Part shown: positions 15,687 to 23,995 of the stretch, in pieces | How positions within the stretch are numbered: the stretch's first letter is position 1 | Layout of the letters: every line of letters begins with the position of its first letter | Assembly (NCBI GenBank): GCA_964445195.1 | Contig: CAYUKA010000029.1 | Coordinates: forward strand, 1 to 27,104 | Source of the DNA: UM-FILTER-47-13 sp964445195 | Lineage (GTDB): Bacteria; Pseudomonadota; Alphaproteobacteria; Micavibrionales; Micavibrionaceae | Direction: 5' to 3' | DNA: 27,104 bases | Program-made: the position numbers and the translations under genes | Notes under the pieces: generated by a model | Database searches by the model: none | Seen by the model: only the letters and a program-made list of their open reading frames with translations | What the model was told of the DNA's origin: nothing

Positions 15687-18600
15687 TTATAAACCGCTTA
15701 GTTTCATCAGGCGCGGCCCGTCGGTCCATAACAGATAACATGCGATTGCATGATCCGGGTAAATCGCGGCGACAATGTCGCGGTAAGCTTTCATCTGGGC
15801 GCGGTAGGCGCCGGGTATGGCCGCTTCATTCTGCGGCGGCGGCCGGTTGGTTTTATAATCGACCAGGCTGACCGTATCCGCGGTTACCAGCAGCCGGTCG
15901 ATCCGGGCGCTGACCGCCAGTCCGTTAACCAGCCCGGTGACCGGCACTTCGGCCAGCGCGCCGGGACCGAAGAAGGCGGCATAATCCGGATGATCAAGAA
16001 TCGCCATGGTTTCGCTGACAATCTCGTCCTGCAGCGCCGCCGGCAGGTCAGGGGCCGTGCGGGAGACGTAACCGGCGGCGGCCTTATGCCGCTTGTCCGG
16101 CGGCAGGCCGGGCAGGTATTGCAGCAGGCTGTGCGTGACCAGCCCGCGCTGGAAACGGTGGCCGTCCGCGCCCTGGTCCAGCGGCGAGCGGACCGCCGGC
16201 GCCGTCATGGCCGGGCGTGAGGGCATCAGCGGCCGCGGCGGGTCGGGCTCTGCCGGGGCGGGTGCGTACAGCCAGCCGGGCAGCGGGACGGCATCGCCGT
16301 GATCCCGGTCATCTGCCGGCGCGGCGCGGTCCGGCGCGCGTATTTGCGGGCTGCTCAGGCGTATACGGCTATCGGGCAGGGTGGAAGCCTCATCAAGCCG
16401 GGCGAACGCGGCGGCGACATAGTGATACCAGCACTCCTCGACCGGTGGCTTTTTGCCCTGGTAACCGCAGATATACAGCCGGTCTTCGGCCCGGGTCAGG
16501 GCGACATACAGCAACCGGCGGTATTCCTCCTCCATCCGTTTGTCCAGTTGCGCCCGGGCGCGCTTGTAGAGCAGCGGAAAGTCCTCGCTGCGCGGTGCCC
16601 ACAGCGGAAAATCAAGCCCGGTTTTATCGGGCCAGAGCAGCGTATCAAGCCTGCGCGATGCGGCCGTCCGCGTCGTATCGGGCATAATAACCACCGGCGC
16701 CTGCAGGCCCTTGGCGCCATGAACCGTCATGATGCGTACAGCCTGCCCGGCCTCCTCCAGCTCGCGTTTAATGGTCAGGTCCCCCTGCCGCTGCCAGAGC
16801 AGGAAGCCCTGTACGCTTGGAATATGGCTGCGCTCGTAATCAAGGGCGGCATTCAGGAACTCATCAAGCGGATCAAGCGCGTCTTCGCCCAGCCGCGCCC
16901 GCATCGCGCGCAGGCCGCTGACCGGGTCGGCCGGGCAGGGAGACTGTAAAATCTGCGCGAAAAACGCGTACGGCCCGGTCTGGGCGGTGGCGCTGATCAG
17001 CGTTTCAAGCCAGCCGGCAACAGGGCTGTAAGCCGGGTCGTCCTGCAGAGCCTGCCATAGCGATCCTGTCCGGTTGTGGGCCAGCGCGAAAAGCTGCTCC
17101 TCATCCAGCCCGACCAGCGGTGATTTCAGCACGCAGGCCAGGCTAAGATCGTCCGCGGGCAGCAGCGCGGCCTGGGCCAGCGCGCAGAGATCCATCACCG
17201 CGATCTGCTCGCCCAGCACCATGCGGTCGACGCCGCTGACCGGGATATTGCGGGTTTTGAGCGCCCGCACAAGCTGAGTGACAAAAGCCGTACGTGTCCG
17301 GACGAGGATCAGGATATCGCCCGGCTGTATCGGCCGCGCCAGCGAGGGTATGAGCTCACCGTCATCAAGCCAGTCCCTGATTTGCGTGGCGATTTGCGCG
17401 GCGAGCTTCGCCGCGCCGGACGGAGTTTCCACAGGTTTGGTCGGCGGGGTCCATGGCGGTTCGGCGGCGCTCTCGTCCGGGGTGCAGAGCGGCCACAATT
17501 CGGCCAGCCCGGCCTGGCCGCGCCGGAAGCTGCGGTGGCTGACCGGCTGGGCGCCCAGACCGGCGCGAATCCCGTCGGGGCGAAACACTTCATCAACAAG
17601 GCGCAGCACCGACGGCACGGAACGGAACGAGATATCAAGCGTTTCTTCGCGTGCTTGGGCCGTAGCGGCAAAATGCCGGCGCATACGGTCGAATTCCTGC
17701 GGCGCGGCGCGCTGGAAGCTGTAGATTGATTGTTTTTCATCGCCGACCGCAAACAATGTGCGCACAGTATCGTCGCGGGCGCCGTGACCGCTGAAAAACT
17801 CTTCGCACAGATGGGTAATGATCTGCCACTGCTCCGGGTTTGTATCCTGCGCTTCGTCAACCAATATGTGATCAAGCCCGCCATCAAGCTTGTACAGCAC
17901 CCAGGCTGCCATCGCGCTGTTATCGAATAGCGACAATGTCGCGTCGATCAGGTCATCGTAATCCAGCGCGGCCTGCGCGTCTTTCAAATGCTGGTAACGG
18001 GCGGCCATCGCCTGCCCGGCCGTAATCAGGTCGCGGGTCAGCACCGCGCAGCGCCGGGCTTTTAGGAATTCCGCCAGCGCCGCCAGCCGGGCGGCTTCGG
18101 TGCCCAGCGTGTCTTCAATGGATGGATCGGCGCTGAGCACGCTTTTGGTTGCCAGCCGGGCGCGGGGTTCGCCCTTGGTGGTCAGGAACAGGGCGCTGTA
18201 CGCTTCAAAACGTACGGCGCGCTCTGCCGGGTGATGCGCGAGCCAGAGCTGTAAATCAGCGCCGCGCGCCTGATCGGTTTTGCTGCCGCCGGCGAGCGCG
18301 GCGGCGGCGCGGGCCAGACCGTCTTTGTCAAAAGCCTCATCGCGGCAAGCCGCGCCGATCATCGTCTCTTCGTCTTCCACCGGCGACAGGCCGAAAAAGC
18401 CGCAGAGACGCTCATAAAGCTCATTCGGCCGGGCCGCGGATTTCTGTAATTGTCGCCGTTCGCTACATAATCCGCCCAGCAGCCGGTTGAACTGGTCCTC
18501 GTTCTGCACGGCCGCCAGCCTGCGCAGCGCGGTGCCGAGCGGTGAATCAGGCTCCCGCCGGGCTTTGGCAAGGCTGTCATCACGGGCTTTGAGCAGCAGC

Positions 18601-19118
18601 GCCCCGGCGGCGGCTTCATCGATGACCGTGGCGTGCGGCGGCACCCCGGCTTCAAGCGGGAAACGGACGAGAATTGACTGGCAAAAGGCGTGGATCGTCA
18701 TGATTTTCAGCCCGCCGGGAACATCAACCACGGCGGCGAACAGCTGCCGCGCGGCCTGCATCTGCGCCTTGGTCGGCATCGTCCCGGTCAGATCCTGCAG
18801 CGCGGCGGTCAGCGTTTCATCATCGGCCACCGCCCACAGGCCGAGAATCCTGTTCACCCGCTGCAGCATTTCGCTGGCGGCGGCCCTGGTGAAGGTTAAG
18901 CATAAAATCCGGTGCGGCGCCGTGCCGGGCTGGCCGTCGGCGCGCGGCAGCAGCAGGCGCAGCACCCGGTCGGTCAGTACCTTGGTCTTGCCGGTTCCGG
19001 CCGACGCCCCGACCCAGACCGAATGGGCGGGGTCCGAGGCCCGGCGCTGGCTGACATTCGGGTCAAGCGGGCGTACGTCCTGCTGTTCGTTTGGATCTGA
19101 TAAGGCCGGTTTACTCAT
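15687..19118 (-). CDS. addA: Double-strand break repair helicase AddA
   Basis: 1143 residues; UvrD-like helicase-nuclease subunit of AddAB, which resects double-strand DNA ends for RecA-dependent repair, the RecBCD counterpart. Walker A GASAGTGKT is at 37-45, the helicase motif DEAQD at 421-425, motif VI YVALTRAEDRLYICG in the C-terminal half. The nuclease domain has RGLVTHSLLQYLPG and the catalytic DYKT (Asp1087, Lys1089). The start is the ATG at 19118, which overlaps the addB stop by one base (TGATG), a typical coupling; the frame stays open further upstream, but that part lies inside addB and reads as non-protein-like sequence. The N-terminus and domain order match the alphaproteobacterial AddA family. 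Confidence 0.95.
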   Translation of the reverse strand: MSKPALSDPNEQQDVRPLDPNVSQRRASDPAHSVWVGASAGTGKTKVLTDRVLRLLLPRADGQPGTAPHRILCLTFTRAAASEMLQRVNRILGLWAVADDETLTAALQDLTGTMPTKAQMQAARQLFAAVVDVPGGLKIMTIHAFCQSILVRFPLEAGVPPHATVIDEAAAGALLLKARDDSLAKARREPDSPLGTALRRLAAVQNEDQFNRLLGGLCSERRQLQKSAARPNELYERLCGFFGLSPVEDEETMIGAACRDEAFDKDGLARAAAALAGGSKTDQARGADLQLWLAHHPAERAVRFEAYSALFLTTKGEPRARLATKSVLSADPSIEDTLGTEAARLAALAEFLKARRCAVLTRDLITAGQAMAARYQHLKDAQAALDYDDLIDATLSLFDNSAMAAWVLYKLDGGLDHILVDEAQDTNPEQWQIITHLCEEFFSGHGARDDTVRTLFAVGDEKQSIYSFQRAAPQEFDRMRRHFAATAQAREETLDISFRSVPSVLRLVDEVFRPDGIRAGLGAQPVSHRSFRRGQAGLAELWPLCTPDESAAEPPWTPPTKPVETPSGAAKLAAQIATQIRDWLDDGELIPSLARPIQPGDILILVRTRTAFVTQLVRALKTRNIPVSGVDRMVLGEQIAVMDLCALAQAALLPADDLSLACVLKSPLVGLDEEQLFALAHNRTGSLWQALQDDPAYSPVAGWLETLISATAQTGPYAFFAQILQSPCPADPVSGLRAMRARLGEDALDPLDEFLNAALDYERSHIPSVQGFLLWQRQGDLTIKRELEEAGQAVRIMTVHGAKGLQAPVVIMPDTTRTAASRRLDTLLWPDKTGLDFPLWAPRSEDFPLLYKRARAQLDKRMEEEYRRLLYVALTRAEDRLYICGYQGKKPPVEECWYHYVAAAFARLDEASTLPDSRIRLSSPQIRAPDRAAPADDRDHGDAVPLPGWLYAPAPAEPDPPRPLMPSRPAMTAPAVRSPLDQGADGHRFQRGLVTHSLLQYLPGLPPDKRHKAAAGYVSRTAPDLPAALQDEIVSETMAILDHPDYAAFFGPGALAEVPVTGLVNGLAVSARIDRLLVTADTVSLVDYKTNRPPPQNEAAIPGAYRAQMKAYRDIVAAIYPDHAIACYLLWTDGPRLMKLSGL

Positions 19119-22100
19119 CAGGCAGCCTCCGCCGGATCGTCCAGCGCGGTCCATTCCGGCACCCGGGCCAGGTGGGCGTAATCCTGCCAGGCGGCAGGCG
19201 GTGCGGCATCGGGGCGCGGCAGGCTGTAATAAGGCGTCTGCGGGTCGCGAAAGGCACGGACCAGCCCTTCCAGCCCGGCGCGCGCGGCTGCACTGGCGGC
19301 ACTGACGGTTTTTTCCTCGCCGGGCGGAACGCCGCCGCTCATCTTCCAAAAGCCCGTATAAGCCGCCGGGCCGGGCGGAATGTCCGCAAAGCCGCCCGCC
19401 TCGAGGATCAGGGCCTCTAAGGGCAGTTGCGGGGCGAAACCGGCCTCGATTTCACGTCCGGACGGTGTGCCGCCGGTCTTGTAATCAACCAGCGCATAAC
19501 CGCCCGCCCTGAGCCTGTCGATCCGGTCGGCTTTGGCCGACAGCGTAAAGGGGCTGCCGTCAATATCAAGCGCCAGCCGGCCTTCCGCCTCGGTCGCCAG
19601 CGGTGCCGCCATTAGCCGCCATTGCCGCTCATGGTCAACAAACCATGCGGCGAGGCGGGTAAAACGCGGCCACCAGAATCCCCACAGCCGGTCTGCGTCG
19701 GCCTGATCGGCCAGTAAAGTCCGGCCCTGATCCAGCAGCAGCGCGGCGGCGCTGTCCGGCAGCGTATCCGGATGGGCGCGGACAAACGCATCCAGCGCTT
19801 CGTGCATCAGTGTGCCGCGCAGTGCGGCGTCCGTTTGTTCTTCAAGGTCCGGCAGCTTGCGCAGGCCGAGAATGTAGCGGGCATACAGGCTGTACGGGTC
19901 GCGCATCCAGCGCTCGATGGCCGTGACATACAAAGCGTCGGGCCGGGCGCTGACCGGCGGCCGGGGCGCCGGCCGGGCGGCCGGTTGCGGCGGGCCCGAC
20001 GGTTGATCAAGCGCTGTTAGCCAGCTACGGGGCAGGCCGGGTGACAGGCCCGCCGGGTCGATGGTCAGCGCCTGCAGCACCGTATCAAGCCGCTGCCACC
20101 AGCGGGCTGGCACCGACGGTGCGTTACCGGCGCGGCGGGCGCGGGTCAGCACGACATGCGGGGCGCAAAAACCCTGGATGAAATCATGGGCGGCGAGGCC
20201 GATTTGCCGTTCGGGTGCGGGCAGGCCGAACCGGGCCCGCATCGGCCGTGACAGCCACGGTTCGCTGGCGGGATCGGGCGGCCATGTGCCCTCGTTCAGC
20301 CCGCCGAGAATCACAAGATCGGCCTGCATCAGCCGCGCTTCCAGCTGGCCGAGAATCAGCAGCCGCGGGTGGGTGCCGTAAGACGGGCGTACGGTGATCG
20401 TACGCATCAGTTGTTCGAGCAGTGACAGGTAGCTTGCGTCGTCAAGGGCGGGCATCAGCGCGGCCTGCGCCCGTAAATCGGCCAGAAACAGTGCCGCCGC
20501 CTCGCCGTCATCGCCCTGCCATAAATTATGATCGCCGGCCGGGCCGGCCGCAAGGGTTTCGGCCAATGTTATGTGGGCGTCCAGCAGGGCGGCGAACGGG
20601 GCCGCGCCGTCCTGCATGAGGTTCGCCAGCGGGGCAAAGTGCTGTTCCAGCGCCGCAGCGAAATCCTGTACAGTCTCGTTACCGGGCAGCCGGGTGCGCA
20701 GGGCGGCAAAATCCCGTGGCGGCGGCCCGCGCAGGGCCACGGTTTCAAGCACTGCGATACGGGCGGCCTTTTCAGTCCGGCTGTAGCCAAAACGGCACAG
20801 CTCATGTTTAAGCAGGGCCGCCAGCGCTCCGGCCTGAAACCCGCCGGATAACACGGCGGCGCAAAGCCGCAAATACGATCCCGGCGCTGTCTCGGTCAGG
20901 GCCGTACCGGCGGAATCATCGACGGTCAGTCCCCAGCGCCGGCAGGTCGTGACGACGCGCCGGGCCAGCGCCCGGTCCGGCGTAACCAGCGCCGCCGTCC
21001 GGTCCGGCGTTTCCAGCGTCTGGCGCATCAGCAGGGCGATCATCAGCGCTTCCTGCTGCGGCGTATCCGCCTCGAACCGGGCGAGCCGGCCGAGTGTGCC
21101 CTTCAGGGCATCCGCGTCCGTTTCATCCGGGGATAAGCGGCGCCACTGCGCGGTGGTGGCCGCCGGGCGCATCATTTCAGTCGCCAGTGTGCGCCGCGCC
21201 GCCTGTGTGCGGGCCTGCAGGGCCGGCGGTTCGTCGGCCTGTATCGTGGCAGGCGGTTCGTGCGGCCAGTCCCGTATGTCTGTACGTGTCACGCCGAGAT
21301 GGGCTTCAAGCAGGTGTCCGAGCGTCGCCTGCGGGTGGGTGTCATCAAGCGCCTGCCAGCTCTCCTCATCCATTACGGTATCAAGGCCCGGCAGGATCAC
21401 CATCCCTTGCGGCAGACCGGCAATAACCTTAAGCAGCCGCCCTGTGGCGGGGATTGAGCCGGTTGAGCCGGCAGCGATCACCGGTGTTTGCGGCGGGGCT
21501 GCCTGCCAGTGATCGGCCAGCAAGGCCAGCAGTCGGCCGCGGCGGTCGGCGGCGTCAATCGCGCCGTTTTCAGCCAGGATCTCCGGCCAGCGTGCGCTGA
21601 GGATCGTCAGGAATTCAACCGTTACCTGCCAGTGGGCGGCCAGCGTTTCATCCTGTACCAGCGCCGGCAGCGCTTTTAAATCAAGCCCTTCGGTATAAAT
21701 CTGGTCCATAAACCGGCCCAGCGCCCCGGCCAGCGCGAAATCCTGCGCCGGGCCGCGCGTATAGGCGGGCAGGGCGGCGATTGCGCGGGCCAGCAGGATC
21801 TGGCGGCGCAGCGGCGGCATCGCCGGCGGCAGGGTTAAAAGCGCGCCACTGAGCGCCTCATCATCAAGGGCCAGTGTCAGCTCGTCTTCATCAATATCGC
21901 CGAGCGGTTGCAGGCGCGGCAGCAATAGGGGTTTGCCGTGGCTTAAACGCAGGAACGCCTCGCGCATCGTCCGGCAGGCGCGCCGGGTCGGCAGCATAAT
22001 GCGCATGGCGGCCAGCGCCGCCGGGTCGCCGTCGCTTCGGCTTAGCAAGCCCTGCGCCAGCGCGTCAGCGAAAGGAACCCCGGCCGGGATCGTGTAAAGG

Positions 22101-22135
22101 GCAGACGAAGACCGGCTGACCGGCGCGTCAGGCAT
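19118..22135 (-). CDS. addB: Double-strand break repair protein AddB (alphaproteobacterial type)
   Basis: 1005 residues; partner subunit and second nuclease of AddAB, thought to recognise the recombination hotspot sequence. The N-terminus (ALYTIPAGVPFADALAQGLL) and the segment IMLPTRRACRTMREAFL are typical of the alpha-type AddB family. The C-terminal RecB-like nuclease motif is YALVDYKTGGTPS (Asp884, Lys886), followed by APQLPLEALILEAGGF. The ATG at 22135 overlaps the end of murU by 8 bp; the frame is open to 22213, but that extension is inside murU. The gene ends in a one-base overlap with addA, so murU, addB and addA are probably coupled. Confidence 0.94.
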   Translation of the reverse strand: MPDAPVSRSSSALYTIPAGVPFADALAQGLLSRSDGDPAALAAMRIMLPTRRACRTMREAFLRLSHGKPLLLPRLQPLGDIDEDELTLALDDEALSGALLTLPPAMPPLRRQILLARAIAALPAYTRGPAQDFALAGALGRFMDQIYTEGLDLKALPALVQDETLAAHWQVTVEFLTILSARWPEILAENGAIDAADRRGRLLALLADHWQAAPPQTPVIAAGSTGSIPATGRLLKVIAGLPQGMVILPGLDTVMDEESWQALDDTHPQATLGHLLEAHLGVTRTDIRDWPHEPPATIQADEPPALQARTQAARRTLATEMMRPAATTAQWRRLSPDETDADALKGTLGRLARFEADTPQQEALMIALLMRQTLETPDRTAALVTPDRALARRVVTTCRRWGLTVDDSAGTALTETAPGSYLRLCAAVLSGGFQAGALAALLKHELCRFGYSRTEKAARIAVLETVALRGPPPRDFAALRTRLPGNETVQDFAAALEQHFAPLANLMQDGAAPFAALLDAHITLAETLAAGPAGDHNLWQGDDGEAAALFLADLRAQAALMPALDDASYLSLLEQLMRTITVRPSYGTHPRLLILGQLEARLMQADLVILGGLNEGTWPPDPASEPWLSRPMRARFGLPAPERQIGLAAHDFIQGFCAPHVVLTRARRAGNAPSVPARWWQRLDTVLQALTIDPAGLSPGLPRSWLTALDQPSGPPQPAARPAPRPPVSARPDALYVTAIERWMRDPYSLYARYILGLRKLPDLEEQTDAALRGTLMHEALDAFVRAHPDTLPDSAAALLLDQGRTLLADQADADRLWGFWWPRFTRLAAWFVDHERQWRLMAAPLATEAEGRLALDIDGSPFTLSAKADRIDRLRAGGYALVDYKTGGTPSGREIEAGFAPQLPLEALILEAGGFADIPPGPAAYTGFWKMSGGVPPGEEKTVSAASAAARAGLEGLVRAFRDPQTPYYSLPRPDAAPPAAWQDYAHLARVPEWTALDDPAEAA

Positions 22136-22853
22136 AGCGTTGTGTGCCGAGAAATTCGAGATTGACCCGCTCCAGATCGTCCGGCGTGCTGATATGATGC
22201 CATTCGCCGTCATGCTCCAGCGCGTAAAGGCGCCCGGCGGCTTCGGCCCGGTCCATCAGGGTCAGGAAGGAGAAAGGCCCGGCCGGCGTATCATCAAACA
22301 GGCGCGGGTGGTTGATACGGATATTGGTCCACATATGGGTACCGCTTTTGTCGGCCATGCGTTTCACGCGGCCGTCAGGCAGCAACTGGTAATCGCCGCG
22401 CCCCGCGGTCAGGTGCATGGCGGATAGAGGCTGCATCAGCGTGCAGATATCCATAGTCTGATCATCCCACCGGGCCGCCAGATGTTCCAGCGCGTTACCT
22501 GACGGGCCGTCGGTCCACAACGCGTCACCGGCAATCACGTAAAAGGGTTTGCCGCCGAACATGCGGACGGTCTTTTTAACGCCGCCGCCCGTGTCGAGCA
22601 GCTCGTCCTCGAACGAAAAACTGATATAAGGCGCGCTGCGGCGGGCGAGATGGCGTTGCAGGATTTCGCCTTTATGGTGCAGATTCACGGTGACATGGGT
22701 GACGCCGACCTCCACCAGCTTGTCGAGTGTGCGGTCGATCAGGGTCTGGCCGCCAACCTCGACCATCGGCTTGGGGACATTGTCGGTATAGGGCCGCAGC
22801 CTTGTGCCGCGCCCGGCCGCGAGGATAAAAGCCTGTTCGGGTTTATAGCTCAT
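22128..22853 (-). CDS. murU: N-acetylmuramate alpha-1-phosphate uridylyltransferase-like nucleotidyltransferase
   Basis: 241 residues. MurU-type enzymes convert MurNAc-1-phosphate and UTP to UDP-MurNAc in cell-wall recycling, bypassing early fosfomycin-sensitive steps. The nucleotidyltransferase signature AFILAAGRGTRLRPYTDNVP followed by KPM is at the N-terminus, the metal-binding GDALW in the middle, and LDTGGGVKK as in MurU. In many alphaproteobacteria the kinase AmgK, which makes its substrate, is encoded just upstream. Here that gene is missing: murU starts inside the end of tsaE (11-bp overlap), so the kinase must be elsewhere or the substrate differs. A general sugar-phosphate nucleotidyltransferase role remains possible. 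Confidence 0.85.
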   Translation of the reverse strand: MSYKPEQAFILAAGRGTRLRPYTDNVPKPMVEVGGQTLIDRTLDKLVEVGVTHVTVNLHHKGEILQRHLARRSAPYISFSFEDELLDTGGGVKKTVRMFGGKPFYVIAGDALWTDGPSGNALEHLAARWDDQTMDICTLMQPLSAMHLTAGRGDYQLLPDGRVKRMADKSGTHMWTNIRINHPRLFDDTPAGPFSFLTLMDRAEAAGRLYALEHDGEWHHISTPDDLERVNLEFLGTQRYA

Positions 22854-23292
22854 GCCGTTCTGTCTCCCCCTGTGTGTGACCGATCATAATGCGGCGCTGA
22901 CTCGGATTGTCTGTAACATTTAAGCTTACCGTAAGCGCGTCCGCTGGCGCAAGCATTCCGAGCCTCCGCGGCCATTCAACCAGCGTGATCGCGCCGGCCA
23001 GCGCGTCCTCCCAGCCCAGCTCGTAAATCTCTTCCGGTTCTTCCAGCCGGTAAAGGTCGAAATGCCAGACCGGGCCGCGCGGCGTGTCATAGGTCTGAAC
23101 CAGCGTAAAGGTCGGGCTGGGCACGGCCAGCGCCGGGCTATCGCTGAGCGCCCGGATCAGGGCGCGGGCGAAGACCGATTTACCGGCGCCGAGCGGGCCG
23201 TCCAGCAGCAGCACCGTACCGGGTGTCATGTCATCTGCCAGCTTTGCCGCCAGGGCGGCGGTTTCCGTTTCGCTTTTGCTTATATGCTCCAT
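22843..23292 (-). CDS. tsaE: tRNA threonylcarbamoyladenosine biosynthesis ATPase TsaE
   Basis: 149 residues; ATPase that works with TsaB and TsaD to make the t6A37 modification of ANN-decoding tRNAs. Walker A GPLGAGKS, the family motif VPSPTFTLVQTYDT, the HFDLYRLE segment and LVEWPRRLG are all present and in normal order. The ATG at 23292 gives the usual N-terminus (MEHISKSETETAALAAKLAD); a GTG at 23319 would add nine unsupported residues. It overlaps murU by 11 bp at its end, so it heads the tsaE-murU-addB-addA run. Its upstream side faces a divergent small gene. Confidence 0.95.
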   Translation of the reverse strand: MEHISKSETETAALAAKLADDMTPGTVLLLDGPLGAGKSVFARALIRALSDSPALAVPSPTFTLVQTYDTPRGPVWHFDLYRLEEPEEIYELGWEDALAGAITLVEWPRRLGMLAPADALTVSLNVTDNPSQRRIMIGHTQGETERHEL

Positions 23293-23372
23293 AAAGCTGT
23301 TAAAGCACAGGAGCGGCACTCAAGACAAGCCGGCGCGCCCGTATGGCTATAGGAAACGGGCGGTGAATGCCG

Positions 23373-23378
23373 TATAAT
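23373..23378 (+). promoter_or_regulatory. Consensus -10 element, possible leaderless promoter
   Basis: A perfect TATAAT ends 6 bp before the ATG at 23385, so the predicted start of transcription falls on that ATG. The -35 region (TAGGAA, 23350-23355) is weak. GCCCGT (23337-23342) and ACGGGC (23356-23361) flank it as an inverted repeat. Confidence 0.35.
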
Positions 23379-23384
23379 GAAGGA

Positions 23385-23816
23385 ATGAAAGGACTATGCT
23401 TGATTTGCGCTGTTTTATGCCTGTTTTGCGCCCGCCCGGCGGCGGCGCAGGACAGCCCGTTCCTGCCGGCCCCGACGCAAACCCCTGTGCCGCTGGGCGA
23501 AGTGTTGCCGGAGGCGCAATGTTTTGCGGTTATCAACCGCGCCCCTTACAAGGTGTTCGGCAGTATTCACACAAATTACTTTATCCGCGCCGACGGTATC
23601 CGCACCCGGCATAAATCGAATTTCCGCCTTGAGGCAGAGGGTACGGCCGAATTCTGTACGTCCGGGCCGTTTTATGACGGGCGCAAGATTGAACTGGTTT
23701 TGCGCACGCTGATCCCGATTTTCAGATGTAAAACAGCCATTTATGATGACATCGTCATTTACGGCCGCCGCAAGCCGGAGGGCGGTACAGAAACGTACGC
23801 CGCCTGCCTTGAGTGA
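23385..23816 (+). CDS. Small exported cysteine-containing protein of unknown function
   Basis: About 143 residues; I do not recognise the family. The N-terminus is a clear signal peptide (MKGLCLICAVLCLFCARPAA, likely cut after AAA before QDSPF), so a periplasmic or outer-membrane location is inferred. The mature part is about 120 residues with four cysteines (in AQCFAV, EFCTSG, FRCKTA and the near-terminal AACLE), enough for two disulfides, and mixed beta-like composition. The start is either this ATG or the in-frame ATG at 23367, which adds MPYNEG. It is the only + strand gene between divL and tsaE and is divergent from tsaE. Composition is like its neighbours, with no sign of transfer. Confidence 0.7.
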   Translation: MKGLCLICAVLCLFCARPAAAQDSPFLPAPTQTPVPLGEVLPEAQCFAVINRAPYKVFGSIHTNYFIRADGIRTRHKSNFRLEAEGTAEFCTSGPFYDGRKIELVLRTLIPIFRCKTAIYDDIVIYGRRKPEGGTETYAACLE

Positions 23817-23846
23817 ATTGCCGCCCCAGGGCCCGCAATATCACAA

Positions 23847-23909
23847 CGTCATGACCCGCTTTATGCGGGTAATCCATGGAATTGCACCGACGAGCCGCGC
23901 AATGACGAT
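23847..23909. repeat. REP-like dispersed intergenic repeat
   Basis: The region contains a palindrome, ACCCGC-TTTAT-GCGGGT (23854-23870), bounded by GTCATG and AATCCATGG, then a second part ending CGCAATGACG. On the - strand it reads as the arrangement TCATTGCG...CCATGGATTACCCGC...GCGGGTCATGACG, resembling short palindromic repeats that are multicopy between genes in many alphaproteobacteria. Only one copy was noticed here, so the multicopy claim rests on recall of that pattern. Confidence 0.45.
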
Positions 23910-23931
23910 AAGGCTGCGACGATAAGGCTGC
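23904..23931. repeat. Tandem 14-bp duplication
   Basis: GACGATAAGGCTGC occurs twice without a gap (23904-23917 and 23918-23931), at the edge of the REP-like element in the gap between the small exported gene and divL. It looks like a replication-slippage or insertion scar. Confidence 0.85.
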
Positions 23932-23995
23932 AGGCGGCGGAACATTCAACCCGGAAGGGATTTAAACTGAAATCACTATAATCACGCCTGTTTGA

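Noticed and set aside
18487..19305. 272-residue + strand open frame opposite addA
   Set aside because: Antisense to conserved AddA helicase motifs, with no domain of its own; a shadow caused by high G+C content.
19119..19349. N-terminal extension of addA by 77 residues
   Set aside because: It lies wholly within addB in another frame, is Arg/Cys-rich and unlike AddA N-termini; the ATG at 19118 in the TGATG overlap is the natural start.
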